64,000 bases of DNA. Source: Opitutus sp. GAS368 (GTDB lineage Bacteria > Verrucomicrobiota > Verrucomicrobiia > Opitutales > Opitutaceae). Position numbers and translations under genes: made by a program. Positions within the stretch are counted from its first letter, which is position 1. Every line of letters starts with the position of its first letter. Shown here piece after piece: positions 6,820 to 17,583 of this stretch. The DNA lies in NCBI GenBank assembly GCA_945903465.1, contig CAMDOF010000014.1, positions 20,015-84,014 on the forward strand. Reading direction: 5' to 3'. The notes under the pieces are model-generated. The model was not told where the DNA came from, did not search any database, and saw nothing but the letters and a program-made list of their open reading frames with translations.

Positions 6820-8535
6820 TCAGGGTGGCGCCGGGGCCTTTAGCAGGGTAGAGCGGGTGTTGTTATGCGGTAACTGATCGATGAGGCCCGGCGGGTTGGT
6901 GAGTATGGTCGTGAACGTCATTTGGCCCGCGGTGGCCAGCGTGGGTTTATCGACGGGAACTCGGGCAACAAAAATCTCACCGGCGGTCAAGTTCGGTACG
7001 TTGAACTGGGTCGGGGTAGCGCCGGTCGTCAGCGTCAACGTCAGCCCGCTGATGGCACGGCCGCTGCGGTTCTGGACGACAAACTCCATCTGCTGGTTGG
7101 GGGCGTCGTAGAAGTGACTGGATACGGCGGTATCGACATAACTAAAATCAGCGTGATGCATCGCCGTACTCACATTCAGGATACCATGACCGAAAATGGC
7201 GTCGGCGCCGGGAGAGCCGGTGTCGTTGGCGGTGCGTCCGAGTAGATCCGCGGCCTGGCGGGGGCTGAGGCGAGGGTCCGCTGAGAGCAGGGCGGCGACT
7301 GCGCCCGCGACGAGCGGGGCACTGGCGGAAGTGCCGTCGACGGTGACGCGCTGGCCATTGAGCCAAGCCGTTTGCACGCCGTAGCCGGGTGCGGTGAGTT
7401 GGAGCTGCGGACTGGAGTTTGAAAATAAAACCGACTGTTCCAAGCGGTCGATGGCGCCGACGGAAATGACGCGAGGGTCGGCGGCGGGCCAAGCGAGTTG
7501 GGCGGCTTGATCGTTGCCGGCGGCCGCGACAATGAGCGTGCCTAGATTCGTGGCGTAGGTGATGGCGGCATCGAGGATCGCTCCGCCGGTGGCGCCGCCG
7601 AGGCTGATGTTGATGATTTTGGCGCCGTGATCGGCGGCGGCGATGATGGCTTGCGCAAGAGTAAAAAGATCGCTCGTTCCGGTCGTATCGGTAACGCGGA
7701 TACTTAAAATAACCGCGGCTGGGGCGACGCCCGGTGCGTCGCTCGCGGCGCCGGCCGCGAGCGCGGCGACGGCCGTGCCGTGGCCGTCGTTGTTGCCGTC
7801 ACCGGGGGCAGAGCCCAAGCCGATGTCGAGAGTGCGGATGCGACCATACCCGAAGGTTGCGTCGGGCGCGACGCCCGTATCGAGAATGGCGATAGTGGTG
7901 CCCCGGCCCCAGGTGCTGCGGTCGCCGGTGGCGCCGATGAAGGCGAGGGTATCATTGCCAAAAGGCACTTGGTCGACCGCGGCGCGTTTCTGTTTAGCCG
8001 GAGGGGCGGGGAGGGAGACGAGTGGGTTTGGCGTGGTCCCGGTATAATCGGTCAGGTGGCGGGTGAGTTCATCGCGTAATGCTTCGAAGGCGGTGTAGCG
8101 GACGCGCACGGCGTGGAGTGAGTTGATTTGCGCCACCACGCTGAGTCCAGCCGCTTGGGCGCGCGGGAGGAAGCGGCGAAGGGCTTCGTCATCTTTAAAG
8201 GTGAGGAGCGCCTCGCGGTGGCGAGTTTCACCCAGTTCCATCGCCTGTTGCAGGACCAGCATCAGCGTGGCGATTTCCGCCTCGGTCGGGTCGATGAGGT
8301 TAGGTGGCGCGCTGGTCAGAGCCGTTCGTCTGGTGGGTTCGGCGAATGACGAGGGCGGCCGATCGGGCGAAGGGGTGGCTGGAAAATTCGCGCGCCAGAG
8401 GGAGACGAGCCCGAGGCCGACCGCGACGCCCATCAAGAGGTTGCGGCGGAGGGTGCGGGTGGCGGTCAGCCTACGAGCGGCTCGCGCGGATGGGGCCGGG
8501 GACTCGCTTTCGCAGGGGAGTCCTCGGAGTTTCAC
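6820..8535 (-). CDS. Membrane-anchored S8 (subtilisin-like) serine protease
   Basis: The 571-residue protein has a basic N-terminus and one hydrophobic helix at about residues 32-47, so it is probably anchored with its catalytic domain outside the cytoplasm. The catalytic triad is intact: Asp219 (AILDTGVAP), His252 (GHGTAVAAL) and Ser403 (GTSASAPLVAG), with Asn341 (AAAGND) as oxyanion residue. Between the anchor and the catalytic domain lies a helical segment of about 100 residues that may be a prodomain. After the protease comes a beta-rich C-terminal region of about 110 residues (FVVQNRSGRAISGLTLTL) resembling a CARDB/Ig-like module. Its start overlaps the end of the upstream glycosidase-like gene by four bases, implying coupled translation. 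Confidence 0.9.
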   Translation of the reverse strand: MKLRGLPCESESPAPSARAARRLTATRTLRRNLLMGVAVGLGLVSLWRANFPATPSPDRPPSSFAEPTRRTALTSAPPNLIDPTEAEIATLMLVLQQAMELGETRHREALLTFKDDEALRRFLPRAQAAGLSVVAQINSLHAVRVRYTAFEALRDELTRHLTDYTGTTPNPLVSLPAPPAKQKRAAVDQVPFGNDTLAFIGATGDRSTWGRGTTIAILDTGVAPDATFGYGRIRTLDIGLGSAPGDGNNDGHGTAVAALAAGAASDAPGVAPAAVILSIRVTDTTGTSDLFTLAQAIIAAADHGAKIINISLGGATGGAILDAAITYATNLGTLIVAAAGNDQAAQLAWPAADPRVISVGAIDRLEQSVLFSNSSPQLQLTAPGYGVQTAWLNGQRVTVDGTSASAPLVAGAVAALLSADPRLSPRQAADLLGRTANDTGSPGADAIFGHGILNVSTAMHHADFSYVDTAVSSHFYDAPNQQMEFVVQNRSGRAISGLTLTLTTGATPTQFNVPNLTAGEIFVARVPVDKPTLATAGQMTFTTILTNPPGLIDQLPHNNTRSTLLKAPAPP

Positions 8536-11123
8536 GGCGTGACGGTGACGAGCACGTACGGGGACTCACGAGTAAGGTCGGGCCAGTTTGTGCCGTTACC
8601 GTGGGTATCGGTGGCTTCAATAAAGTACTGCAGGTCATGGGAGGGAGTAATGAAGTCGGCTGGGATGCGGGCGGTGTAGCCGCCTGGCCTGTCGCTGAGT
8701 GTCATCGTGAGGGTGCGGTAGTTCTCGAGGGAGGGGGTGCGGCGGTAACGCAGGCGGACGTGTTGGATACCAGCAGGGTCGGTCACGCGTGCGAAAATAA
8801 CGAGGTCTTCGTGGGGGCGCGCGGTCGGCGCGCGCGTCGACGCGATCTGAGGGGGTGCGCGGTCCCCGGCGCTTGGCGGCGACCATACTTTTTCTTTCAT
8901 GATGGCTTCGTCGGGCGGGCAGCACTGCTCTTCGAGCTCTTTGAGGCCGGCCTCAAGTTGTTTTAATTCATCTCGCCAATGCCCGGATTCGTTATGTTGG
9001 CGCGGTCCCATGGCGAGGTTGCTGGTATCGTGGTCGTCGGCGGCGGCGACGAGTTCGCGCCAAGCGGCGACCGCGTCTTTTTCGGTGTAGGTGGCGGCGA
9101 CGAGTTCGGCTAATCGCAGGCCGCGCTTGAAAAGGTTGTAGTGGACGGCGGCGAGGGAGCGCCTGGCGTGAAAACGGGCGAGGTGGGCGAGAATTTTAAG
9201 ATCGGTGACGGTGGCGTCGAATTCGAGGCTTCGGGTGGGGCCGGCGGCGAGCGTGGCGGCTTGAACAGCGGTGAGGATCGCGTCGGCGGTTTCGTCGAAC
9301 CAGCGGCTGGTGATGGCGGGAGTGCGCTTGGTCGTTGTCGTGCTGGCGAGGATACGACGGGCGGCCTCGATAAAACTTTCGAACTGTTCGGGATCGCCAC
9401 CCTCGTTGTTGGCGTAGTCGGCAAGGTTGGGTCCGAGACTCTGGCGCTCGGGCCAGCCGCGGTGGGATGACAGGCGGGCGTGGGGGTAGACGGCGGCCAC
9501 GATCATGGGCAAGACTTGCGAGGCTCGGTGGAGACCCGCCTCGATGGATGGGCCGGCCGCGCGACCGAAGCGTTGGACAAATTCCCGCTGCCATATCGCG
9601 GGATCGGTGTTGGGATTATAGCCAAGGCGCCCCCAGACTTGGAAGAAGTGCCAGTATCGCTCGAACTCATAATCGTAATGGCGGTAGGGGGATGCGAGCA
9701 GGGCAAATGTTGGCAGGTCCGCCGGTTGGGCGGCCATTTTTTTGGCGAGCGGCTCCGACACATTCCACTGAGAGGTCCGTGACGGCTGGGTGGAGGCGGA
9801 GTAGCGGCGGACGTAATCGGGATCCGCCCAGAGGAGCACGCGCGCGGTTTTGTCGTTACCCGGTCGCTGGATGATTTCGTAGGTCGGCGAAGCCGTGGGC
9901 AACCCCGCGTCGCGCGCGCTGACATTAAACGGTGGGCGCCGATTTAGGGGGAGGCGTTGATAGGGCAGCCCCAAGTGCCCGTTCCACTCCTTGCTCGCGA
10001 TGCGCAGGTCGATGCTCAAAGGGAGGGCCGTGAGATTCGTTGGTGGCGGGTTCGCGAGGGTGGAGGCGTCGATCTTGAGAAGGAGTTTTGCGCGGTGGAG
10101 TTGAGCGAACGTGGCGGGCTCGAAGATGGGCGGAACGTTCCGCATGAGGGCAGCGGCGTTGTCGATATGAATGTGGAGTCGGTCGAGCGCGGGTACGCGC
10201 ACCAGCAGCTCCTGGAGGGCGGCCAAGGTATAGGCTGGGAGATTATTCCCGGTGAGACCGGTGATGGGGCTGCGTTCGGTGCGAGCGGTGGGGGCACCCG
10301 AGCTGGCCGCCGCTTCGGCTGATCGGTCGGCAGGGCGAAAGGGATCGTGGATTTCGAGGGAGACATCGATGCCTCGGTCGTGGGCCTGTTCGATCAGGCG
10401 GTTCAGCGCGGCCAGATTGCGTTGCTGCTCCGCGCTGGTGAGAGCGATCATTTTCACTTCGTTAAAGCCTGGGGTGATGAAAAAGTAGGGGTATGGTATT
10501 GAGAGGAAGCTGCTTTCTTCGTCGCCAAAGACAATCAGCAGCCGGTTGAAGCGGTGAGTGGCGAGAGTATCGAGATAGCGCTGCCAGTAGCGGTCATCGT
10601 AAAACCGGCTCTCCCAATGGGTGCGGTTCAGCGCATAAATGGAAAGGGTGCGTTCGCGGACCGCCGGCGACTCCGCGATCGTGGGGATTTCGCTTAGTGG
10701 TTGATCGGCGTGCTCGGCCCAAGCGACGCGGGTCGCGGTCTCGAGCAGCGCATACATAAGACCGCGGTCATCGGCGCCGCAGAGCACGACGGTGGCTACC
10801 TGGTCGGTCATCGGCAAAGGGGCGATCGTAAGGGCTTCCGCCTCGTTGGGTAAAAGCGCGTGGATGGTGGCCAGAGCGGTGGCGGCGGCGCCCTGACTAT
10901 TCCGGGTGCCAGCGAGGATCCGGAGCGGTGCGGTCGCCGCGTTGATGGCAGTACTCTCGTCGATCTGCCAGCCGCGCGCGAGTAGGGCGCTGCGGAGCAC
11001 CCGCAGCCCGTGTTGGCTGGCACGGCCCGGTGACGGATCGTGGACCAGTGCGATCCGGTGCGAGGTGTCGGCCGCAGCGTTCACCGGGAGCGCTGCGAGA
11101 CAGAAGAGAATCAAGAGCCGCAT
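8532..11123 (-). CDS. Large exported glycosidase-like protein (GH20/GH67-type N-domain)
   Basis: The 863-residue protein starts with a Sec signal peptide (cleavage near AAAD, residue 18). Residues 20-150 look like the zincin-like N-terminal domain shared by GH20 hexosaminidases and GH67/GH115 alpha-glucuronidases (LRILAGT, ALTIAPLPMT, VVLCGADDRGLMYALLETATRVAW). A TIM-barrel-like region follows (RTLSIYALNRTHWESRFYDD, then DTLATHRFNRLLIVFG, then DRGIDVSLEIHDPF), and a helical stretch. The last 110 residues form a beta-sandwich-like module (DLVIFARVTDPAGIQHVRLR). I cannot point to catalytic acids with confidence, so the activity is open. It is the first gene of a two-gene unit with the protease. 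Confidence 0.75.
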   Translation of the reverse strand: MRLLILFCLAALPVNAAADTSHRIALVHDPSPGRASQHGLRVLRSALLARGWQIDESTAINAATAPLRILAGTRNSQGAAATALATIHALLPNEAEALTIAPLPMTDQVATVVLCGADDRGLMYALLETATRVAWAEHADQPLSEIPTIAESPAVRERTLSIYALNRTHWESRFYDDRYWQRYLDTLATHRFNRLLIVFGDEESSFLSIPYPYFFITPGFNEVKMIALTSAEQQRNLAALNRLIEQAHDRGIDVSLEIHDPFRPADRSAEAAASSGAPTARTERSPITGLTGNNLPAYTLAALQELLVRVPALDRLHIHIDNAAALMRNVPPIFEPATFAQLHRAKLLLKIDASTLANPPPTNLTALPLSIDLRIASKEWNGHLGLPYQRLPLNRRPPFNVSARDAGLPTASPTYEIIQRPGNDKTARVLLWADPDYVRRYSASTQPSRTSQWNVSEPLAKKMAAQPADLPTFALLASPYRHYDYEFERYWHFFQVWGRLGYNPNTDPAIWQREFVQRFGRAAGPSIEAGLHRASQVLPMIVAAVYPHARLSSHRGWPERQSLGPNLADYANNEGGDPEQFESFIEAARRILASTTTTKRTPAITSRWFDETADAILTAVQAATLAAGPTRSLEFDATVTDLKILAHLARFHARRSLAAVHYNLFKRGLRLAELVAATYTEKDAVAAWRELVAAADDHDTSNLAMGPRQHNESGHWRDELKQLEAGLKELEEQCCPPDEAIMKEKVWSPPSAGDRAPPQIASTRAPTARPHEDLVIFARVTDPAGIQHVRLRYRRTPSLENYRTLTMTLSDRPGGYTARIPADFITPSHDLQYFIEATDTHGNGTNWPDLTRESPYVLVTVTP

Positions 11124-11440
11124 ACCGATGTTCGATTGGCATCGGAGTACGCGCGCCCTGCAAACTCAATCGTGACGGGGTTGTTGATCCGTGGCGTGCG
11201 GGGTTCAGTCGAGTGCGCGCCGATTTGAGCCGATTGCGCCCACGGCGCGCCGCTTTTTCCTGTTTGGGTGAGTGGCGCGTTTTTCAGGAATGCTGGGGCG
11301 GGGGGCGTGGAGTGCGCCATTTCGCCCGGTTCGCGAGGCCGGAGCCGTCGTCTTAACCTCGAAGGGTTATAGCCCCGCCGAATTTTGCTCCGTGGGACTC
11401 GGGAGCGTATCGCTCTCGCGATCAGCGGAGCGGAGCTGCA
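11124..11440. other. Intergenic region upstream of the glycosidase-like gene
   Basis: About 315 bases separate the glycosidase start from the end of the next minus-strand gene. No gene or clear hairpin terminator is recognised. It presumably carries the promoter of the glycosidase/protease unit. Confidence 0.4.
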
Positions 11441-12001
11441 TTAGAAGCCGCGCTTTTGCAGGGCGGCACTCAGTTCCCGCATAAAGGACTGCCCATCTTC
11501 CGGCGTGGGCCGGTAGCCGGGCTGGCTGACTTCAGTGAAACCGGGACGTCCGTACTGGTCCACCATCCACTTGGCAGTGACGCCATCGCTGAAGGTCACG
11601 CTGCCGCTGGCGAGCGCGCCTGGCAGCAGAGTCACCTTATCGACATCAATGGTCACGAGGCTTCCGCCCTCAGGTGGCAACGCCGTGAGGTCGTCATCCA
11701 GCTCGGTTTCCGCGGGTTCGGAAGGGGCCGATTCCTCGGTGGGCGCCGCTTCTGGGGCGGGCGTCCGCGAGGCGGTGGGGGCGGGCGTCTTCGCTGGGAG
11801 AGTTTTGGTGACGTCGCTGGCGTCAACCGCGGGTGCCGGGTCTTTAAGCTCGAGGTTGAGATCGTCGACCAAGAAGCGGACGTCTCGGTAGGTCATCGAG
11901 AGTTTAAATTCTTGGATGAGTCTCTTTTGGACGGTCGAAAGATTGTCCCCGCCGCTAATCCAGGCGGCGACGGCTTTTTTCTGATCAGGAGTGAGCGACA
12001 T
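11441..12001 (-). CDS. Unknown protein encoded beside dnaA
   Basis: I do not recognise this 186-residue protein. Residues 1-55 are helical and charged (SLTPDQKKAVAAWISGGDNL, then VQKRLIQEFKLSMTYRDVRF) and could form a small helix-turn-helix-like unit. Residues 56-105 are low-complexity Pro/Ala/Glu/Thr. Residues 110-186 form a compact beta-rich piece ending in a helix (DGVTAKWMVDQYGRPGFTEV, then FMRELSAALQKRGF). There is no signal peptide or membrane helix. It lies 98 bases downstream of dnaA in the same direction and could be co-transcribed. The two ordered ends joined by a disordered linker suggest an adaptor or regulator, but that is inference. Confidence 0.75.
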   Translation of the reverse strand: MSLTPDQKKAVAAWISGGDNLSTVQKRLIQEFKLSMTYRDVRFLVDDLNLELKDPAPAVDASDVTKTLPAKTPAPTASRTPAPEAAPTEESAPSEPAETELDDDLTALPPEGGSLVTIDVDKVTLLPGALASGSVTFSDGVTAKWMVDQYGRPGFTEVSQPGYRPTPEDGQSFMRELSAALQKRGF

Positions 12002-12099
12002 AGCGAAAGTGAAAGGGGAAAGAAATAAGATGCAACCCGCAGGATGGCCGAGGAAACACGTTCAACATCATCCGAGGCCGGTACGCCGACGCTTCCTCT

Positions 12100-13506
12100 T
12101 CACTTGGCCAATTGGTTTTTGAGGAATTCGACGCTGCCGCGAGAGGAAGCGTCTTGGGCCATCATGTTATCGACGGCCTTGCAGGCGTGAATGACGGTGC
12201 CATGATCGCGACCGCCGAAAGCGTCGCCGATCTCTTGGAGGGAGTGCTTGGTGAGGGTGCGAGCGAGGAACATCGCGATTTGGCGAGGGATCGCGATATT
12301 GTTGGGGCGGCGCTTGCTCGTCATATCACTATGGCGGATCTGGTAGTGGTCGGCCACGCGCTTCTGAATAATTTCGATGGTCAGGAGATTCTGGGCCTGT
12401 TCCATCAACACATCTTGGAGGAGACGTTCCGCGGTCGCTAAATCGAGTACCTTATTGGTGAGCGCGGAGTAACTGGACACTTTCAGGAGGGCGCCTTCGA
12501 GCCGGCGAATATTCTTGGTGATATTCTGGGCGATGAAATACAGAATCGGGTCCGGTAGCTGGCAGTTGAGGAACTGCGCTTTGATGCGAAGAATCGCGAG
12601 GCGGGTTTCAATGTCAGGCGCTTGAATATCCGCGGGTAGGCCCCACTCGAATCGCGAGACCAGCCGCGACTCTAGTTTCTGAATCTCGCTGGCGCGGCGG
12701 TCGCTAGTGATGACGATTTGCTTACCCGCCTCAAACAGGTCGTTGAACGTATGAAAAAACTCTTCTTGGATCCGCTCTTTGTTGGCCAGAAATTGGACAT
12801 CATCCAGCAGCAGCACATCCGCGTGGCGGTAACGCTGGCGGAACTTGGTGAGGGCGTTTTCCTGAAGCGCTTGGATGAACTCGTTGGTGAATTTTTCGGT
12901 GGAGAGGTAGGCGACCCGGGTCTCGGGATTTCGGCGGATGATGGCGTGCCCGATGGCATGCATCAGGTGGGTCTTGCCCAAGCCGGTTTCTCCGTAGAGA
13001 AAAAGAGGGTTGTAGGCTTGGCCGGGAGCTTGGGCCACCGCCATGGAAGCGGCGTGGGCCATCTGGTTATTTGATCCGACCACGAACGTCTCGAAGGTGT
13101 TTCTCGGGTTGAGCGTGCCACTGGTGGGCCCGCGTTCATCGTAGCGCGATGCTCGGCGCGCCGGGGTGGCCCTCGCGCGAGTCGTCGCGGTCGTTTCAGC
13201 CAGTGCGCGTTCGCCGGTGCTGGGCAGGGTGACCCCGGCGCGATCCCCTGAAATGGTCTTGCGCAACGTCACGTTGACCATCCGCCCTGCGGTCAGTCGG
13301 AGGCGTTGGGCGATGAGGTCAAGATAGTTGTCGTGAATCCAAATGGCCGCAAAATCGTTGGGCACGCCCAAGGTTAAGGAGTCGGCGGTCGCTTCAATGC
13401 AAATCATTGGCTCAAACCACATCTGGAAAACATCCTCCGGAAAGAGCGATTTGAAGTCGCACTTGACGGTTTCCCAAAGGCTGGGGGCGAGAGTGGTGGC
13501 AGGCAT
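12100..13506 (-). CDS. dnaA: Chromosomal replication initiator DnaA
   Basis: The 468-residue protein is of normal length for DnaA, the AAA+ ATPase that binds oriC and melts it. Domain I is residues 1-90 (LWETVKCDFKSLFPEDVFQM), domain II is a short Thr/Ala/Arg-rich linker, and domain III carries Walker A GETGLGKTH and Walker B DVLLLDDVQFLANKERIQEE. Sensor motifs follow (ITSDRRASEI, RLVSRFEWGL). Domain IV ends with the DNA-binding signature FGGRDHGTVIHACKAV. The gene is transcribed away from an AT-rich intergenic region with two exact DnaA boxes, one of them 23 bases before the start codon, which suggests autoregulation. Confidence 0.98.
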   Translation of the reverse strand: MPATTLAPSLWETVKCDFKSLFPEDVFQMWFEPMICIEATADSLTLGVPNDFAAIWIHDNYLDLIAQRLRLTAGRMVNVTLRKTISGDRAGVTLPSTGERALAETTATTRARATPARRASRYDERGPTSGTLNPRNTFETFVVGSNNQMAHAASMAVAQAPGQAYNPLFLYGETGLGKTHLMHAIGHAIIRRNPETRVAYLSTEKFTNEFIQALQENALTKFRQRYRHADVLLLDDVQFLANKERIQEEFFHTFNDLFEAGKQIVITSDRRASEIQKLESRLVSRFEWGLPADIQAPDIETRLAILRIKAQFLNCQLPDPILYFIAQNITKNIRRLEGALLKVSSYSALTNKVLDLATAERLLQDVLMEQAQNLLTIEIIQKRVADHYQIRHSDMTSKRRPNNIAIPRQIAMFLARTLTKHSLQEIGDAFGGRDHGTVIHACKAVDNMMAQDASSRGSVEFLKNQLAK

Positions 13507-13528
13507 GTCGGATCGCTAAATGGTAGGT

Positions 13529-13537
13529 TTATTCACA
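13529..13537 (+). promoter_or_regulatory. DnaA box (TTATTCACA)
   Basis: Exact consensus DnaA box 23 bases upstream of the dnaA start codon, well placed for autoregulation of dnaA. Confidence 0.6.
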
Positions 13538-13630
13538 CTGCGCCGCCGAATCGGTCTTTTGCACGTCGTGTCTGCCGGATCCGAGGTGCGCTCATGGTAA
13601 CGAAAAATGGTTGGAATCACCCCTAGGAAA

Positions 13631-13655
13631 TTACGTTGGATTGGTTGCAACGTAA
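13631..13655. repeat. Inverted repeat upstream of dnaA
   Basis: TTACGTTG at 13631-13638 and CAACGTAA at 13648-13655 are perfectly complementary around a 9-base spacer. The dyad could bind a dimeric regulator or be part of the origin. No T run follows, so a terminator is unlikely. Confidence 0.5.
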
Positions 13656-13814
13656 ATGATTGGTGATCAGTCTTTAATGATTAAAGTTACTACGGGCGCC
13701 AGAGAGGGAGGCGTCGATGACATAAAAAAGAACGATTCTGAAGCAGCTCAGAAGTGGACGAGGGCGGAGTAACGGCGAACCTAAAAATCATTTCAAGGCG
13801 AAGTTTCGCACAAC

Positions 13815-13823
13815 TTATTCACA
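13815..13823 (+). promoter_or_regulatory. DnaA box (TTATTCACA)
   Basis: Second exact consensus DnaA box, at the edge of the most AT-rich part of the region, where duplex unwinding would be expected in an origin. Confidence 0.55.
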
Positions 13824-14029
13824 TTTTTTCTGGGCATAACTTATCATTTTTTTTGTTTGCCAAAGGAGTGAGATTTTCTGGCCCAGATAAAAGCGCTGAA
13901 ATGAGGTAGTTTTTTTGTGGTTACAGCCGATTTTTTGGAGCGCGCACGAGGGGGGGGCGGGCACACCGGTTTTGATGGATTGGAGCGGGGCGTTGTGAGT
14001 TTCTGGATACGCTCGCGGAGAGGTTACAT

Positions 14030-16057
<2,028 letters not shown>

Positions 16058-16149
16058 GGCGAGAGGGGGCGGAAAAGGCGGCTCGGTGGTGGTGGCGAGC
16101 AGGTTGAGCGCAGTGCGCGGCGGAGGGCGGCCGGAGCGCTTGAAACGAG

Positions 16150-17571
16150 TTACTTCGCCGCGGGGGCGGGTGTGGCGACGGCCTCGGTGGCGCGCTGGTC
16201 TTTCACGTCGCGCACGATCCTGCGAACGTCGAAGAAGCTGACATATAAAACCATGGAAAATAGGAGGACCAAGAAGGTGCTTTGCGCCTTGATCATCAAG
16301 CTCACGGGCAGCGGGCGACCGCGGATCTGACTGATGGAGGCGAAGAGCATCTGGCCGCCGTCGAGCACGGGGATGGGGAGCAAGTTGAAGACGGCAAGGT
16401 TGACGTTGACGAGAATAGTAAACCAGAGGGCGAGAGGCAGACCAGCGCGGGAGACGGCGACAAAGTTGTCGATGATGCCGATGGGCCCACTGAGGTGCGA
16501 TAGACCGATATCGGACTTGGGATTAATGAGGGCCCAAAGAGTGCGGAACGTTTTCACGACGCAATCGGCGATCTGGCTGAATGGGTTGGGATGGACGTAG
16601 GACACGCCCGATTTTATGGCGAGGCCGACGTCAATTTCTTTGCTACTGATCAACGTGAGTTTGATGGGGGTATTGGCTCGGAGCACGGAAATGGTGAGGG
16701 GCCGGCCGATCGCCGCTTTGAGGGCTTCGGTGAGTTGGGGATAGGTGAGGGTAGTGGTCTCGTTGACGGCGGTGATGAGATCGTTGAGCTTGATGCCGGC
16801 GACCTCAGCGGGTGAGCCTGGCGTGATGCGTCCGACGAGGAGTTTGGCGACGGTGGAGAAGCCGACTTTTCGGACGCTCTCGTCGCCACTTAAAATGGGC
16901 AGGATTGAAACTTCGAGTTGTTCTTTGCCGCGACGGACGGTGAAAATGGTTTCGCGTTCGCCTTGCCGCGTCCAACCGCTGCTGAGAGCGAGATGTTCAA
17001 CGATATCGGCAAAAGTGGCGACGGGTTCGCGGTCGACCATTAAGATGACATCGCCCGGTTTGAGGCCGGCCTTAACGGCTGGGCTGACGACCTCTTGCCC
17101 GGCGGCATTTTTAAGGGTGGGGGCGATTTCGGCGATCGTCGTGGAAGTGAAGCCAGTGGCGGCGGGTTGCCCGATAATCCAAATGACGCAGGCGAGCAGG
17201 AAAGCGAAGACGATGTTGAAGGCGGCACCGGCGGCAAACACGATCATTTTGGTGGTGTAGCTGACGGGGGGAAGTGGGGCGGTGTCAGCGGAGCGCTCTC
17301 CCTCGATGGAACCGAGATCGGCGAGTTGGGGCAGCATGACATAGCCACCGAGGGGAAGCCACGAAACGCGGTATTCGACGCCATCTTTGCCGCGCCACTT
17401 GAAGATGGGCGGACCGAAGCCGATCGAGAATCGCTCGACGTGGGCGCCGCGCCGGCGAGCGGCGAGGAAGTGGCCGAGTTCGTGAACGAAAATTGAACCG
17501 CCGAACAGCAGGACGACAAGAAAGGCGACCCAGATGTTGGCAAGGGCAATTGATAGGAGATCGGAGGTCAC
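16150..17571 (-). CDS. rseP: RseP-type site-2 membrane metalloprotease
   Basis: This 473-residue M50 protease cleaves substrates inside the membrane, classically anti-sigma factors and signal-peptide remnants. The zinc motif is H30-E31-L-G-H34 in the first membrane helix (FVHELGHFLAARR), and the third ligand region is the late LDGG motif (LPIPVLDGGQMLF). Between them are further membrane segments and two PDZ-like regions (AVKAGLKPGDVILMVDREPV, and GSPAEVAGIKLNDLITAVNE). Length and order match E. coli RseP. It sits 12 bases after dxr, an arrangement seen in many bacteria. Confidence 0.96.
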   Translation of the reverse strand: MTSDLLSIALANIWVAFLVVLLFGGSIFVHELGHFLAARRRGAHVERFSIGFGPPIFKWRGKDGVEYRVSWLPLGGYVMLPQLADLGSIEGERSADTAPLPPVSYTTKMIVFAAGAAFNIVFAFLLACVIWIIGQPAATGFTSTTIAEIAPTLKNAAGQEVVSPAVKAGLKPGDVILMVDREPVATFADIVEHLALSSGWTRQGERETIFTVRRGKEQLEVSILPILSGDESVRKVGFSTVAKLLVGRITPGSPAEVAGIKLNDLITAVNETTTLTYPQLTEALKAAIGRPLTISVLRANTPIKLTLISSKEIDVGLAIKSGVSYVHPNPFSQIADCVVKTFRTLWALINPKSDIGLSHLSGPIGIIDNFVAVSRAGLPLALWFTILVNVNLAVFNLLPIPVLDGGQMLFASISQIRGRPLPVSLMIKAQSTFLVLLFSMVLYVSFFDVRRIVRDVKDQRATEAVATPAPAAK

Positions 17572-17583
17572 AAGGGAAAAGGA

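Larger units (their letters stand above)
13507..14029. promoter_or_regulatory. Candidate oriC / dnaA promoter region
   Basis: The 523-base stretch is markedly AT-richer than its surroundings, with T/A runs at about 13800-13870. It has two exact matches to the DnaA-box consensus TTATNCACA: TTATTCACA at 13529-13537 and at 13815-13823. It also has an inverted repeat (TTACGTTG/CAACGTAA, 13631-13655). Position next to dnaA and lack of any gene fit an origin. Two boxes are few for an origin, so weaker boxes would be needed. GC skew over the chromosome would decide it. Confidence 0.55.

Noticed and set aside
13948..13957. G8 run near the candidate origin as a quadruplex or regulatory element
   Set aside because: A single G run cannot form an intramolecular quadruplex; no further runs are nearby.
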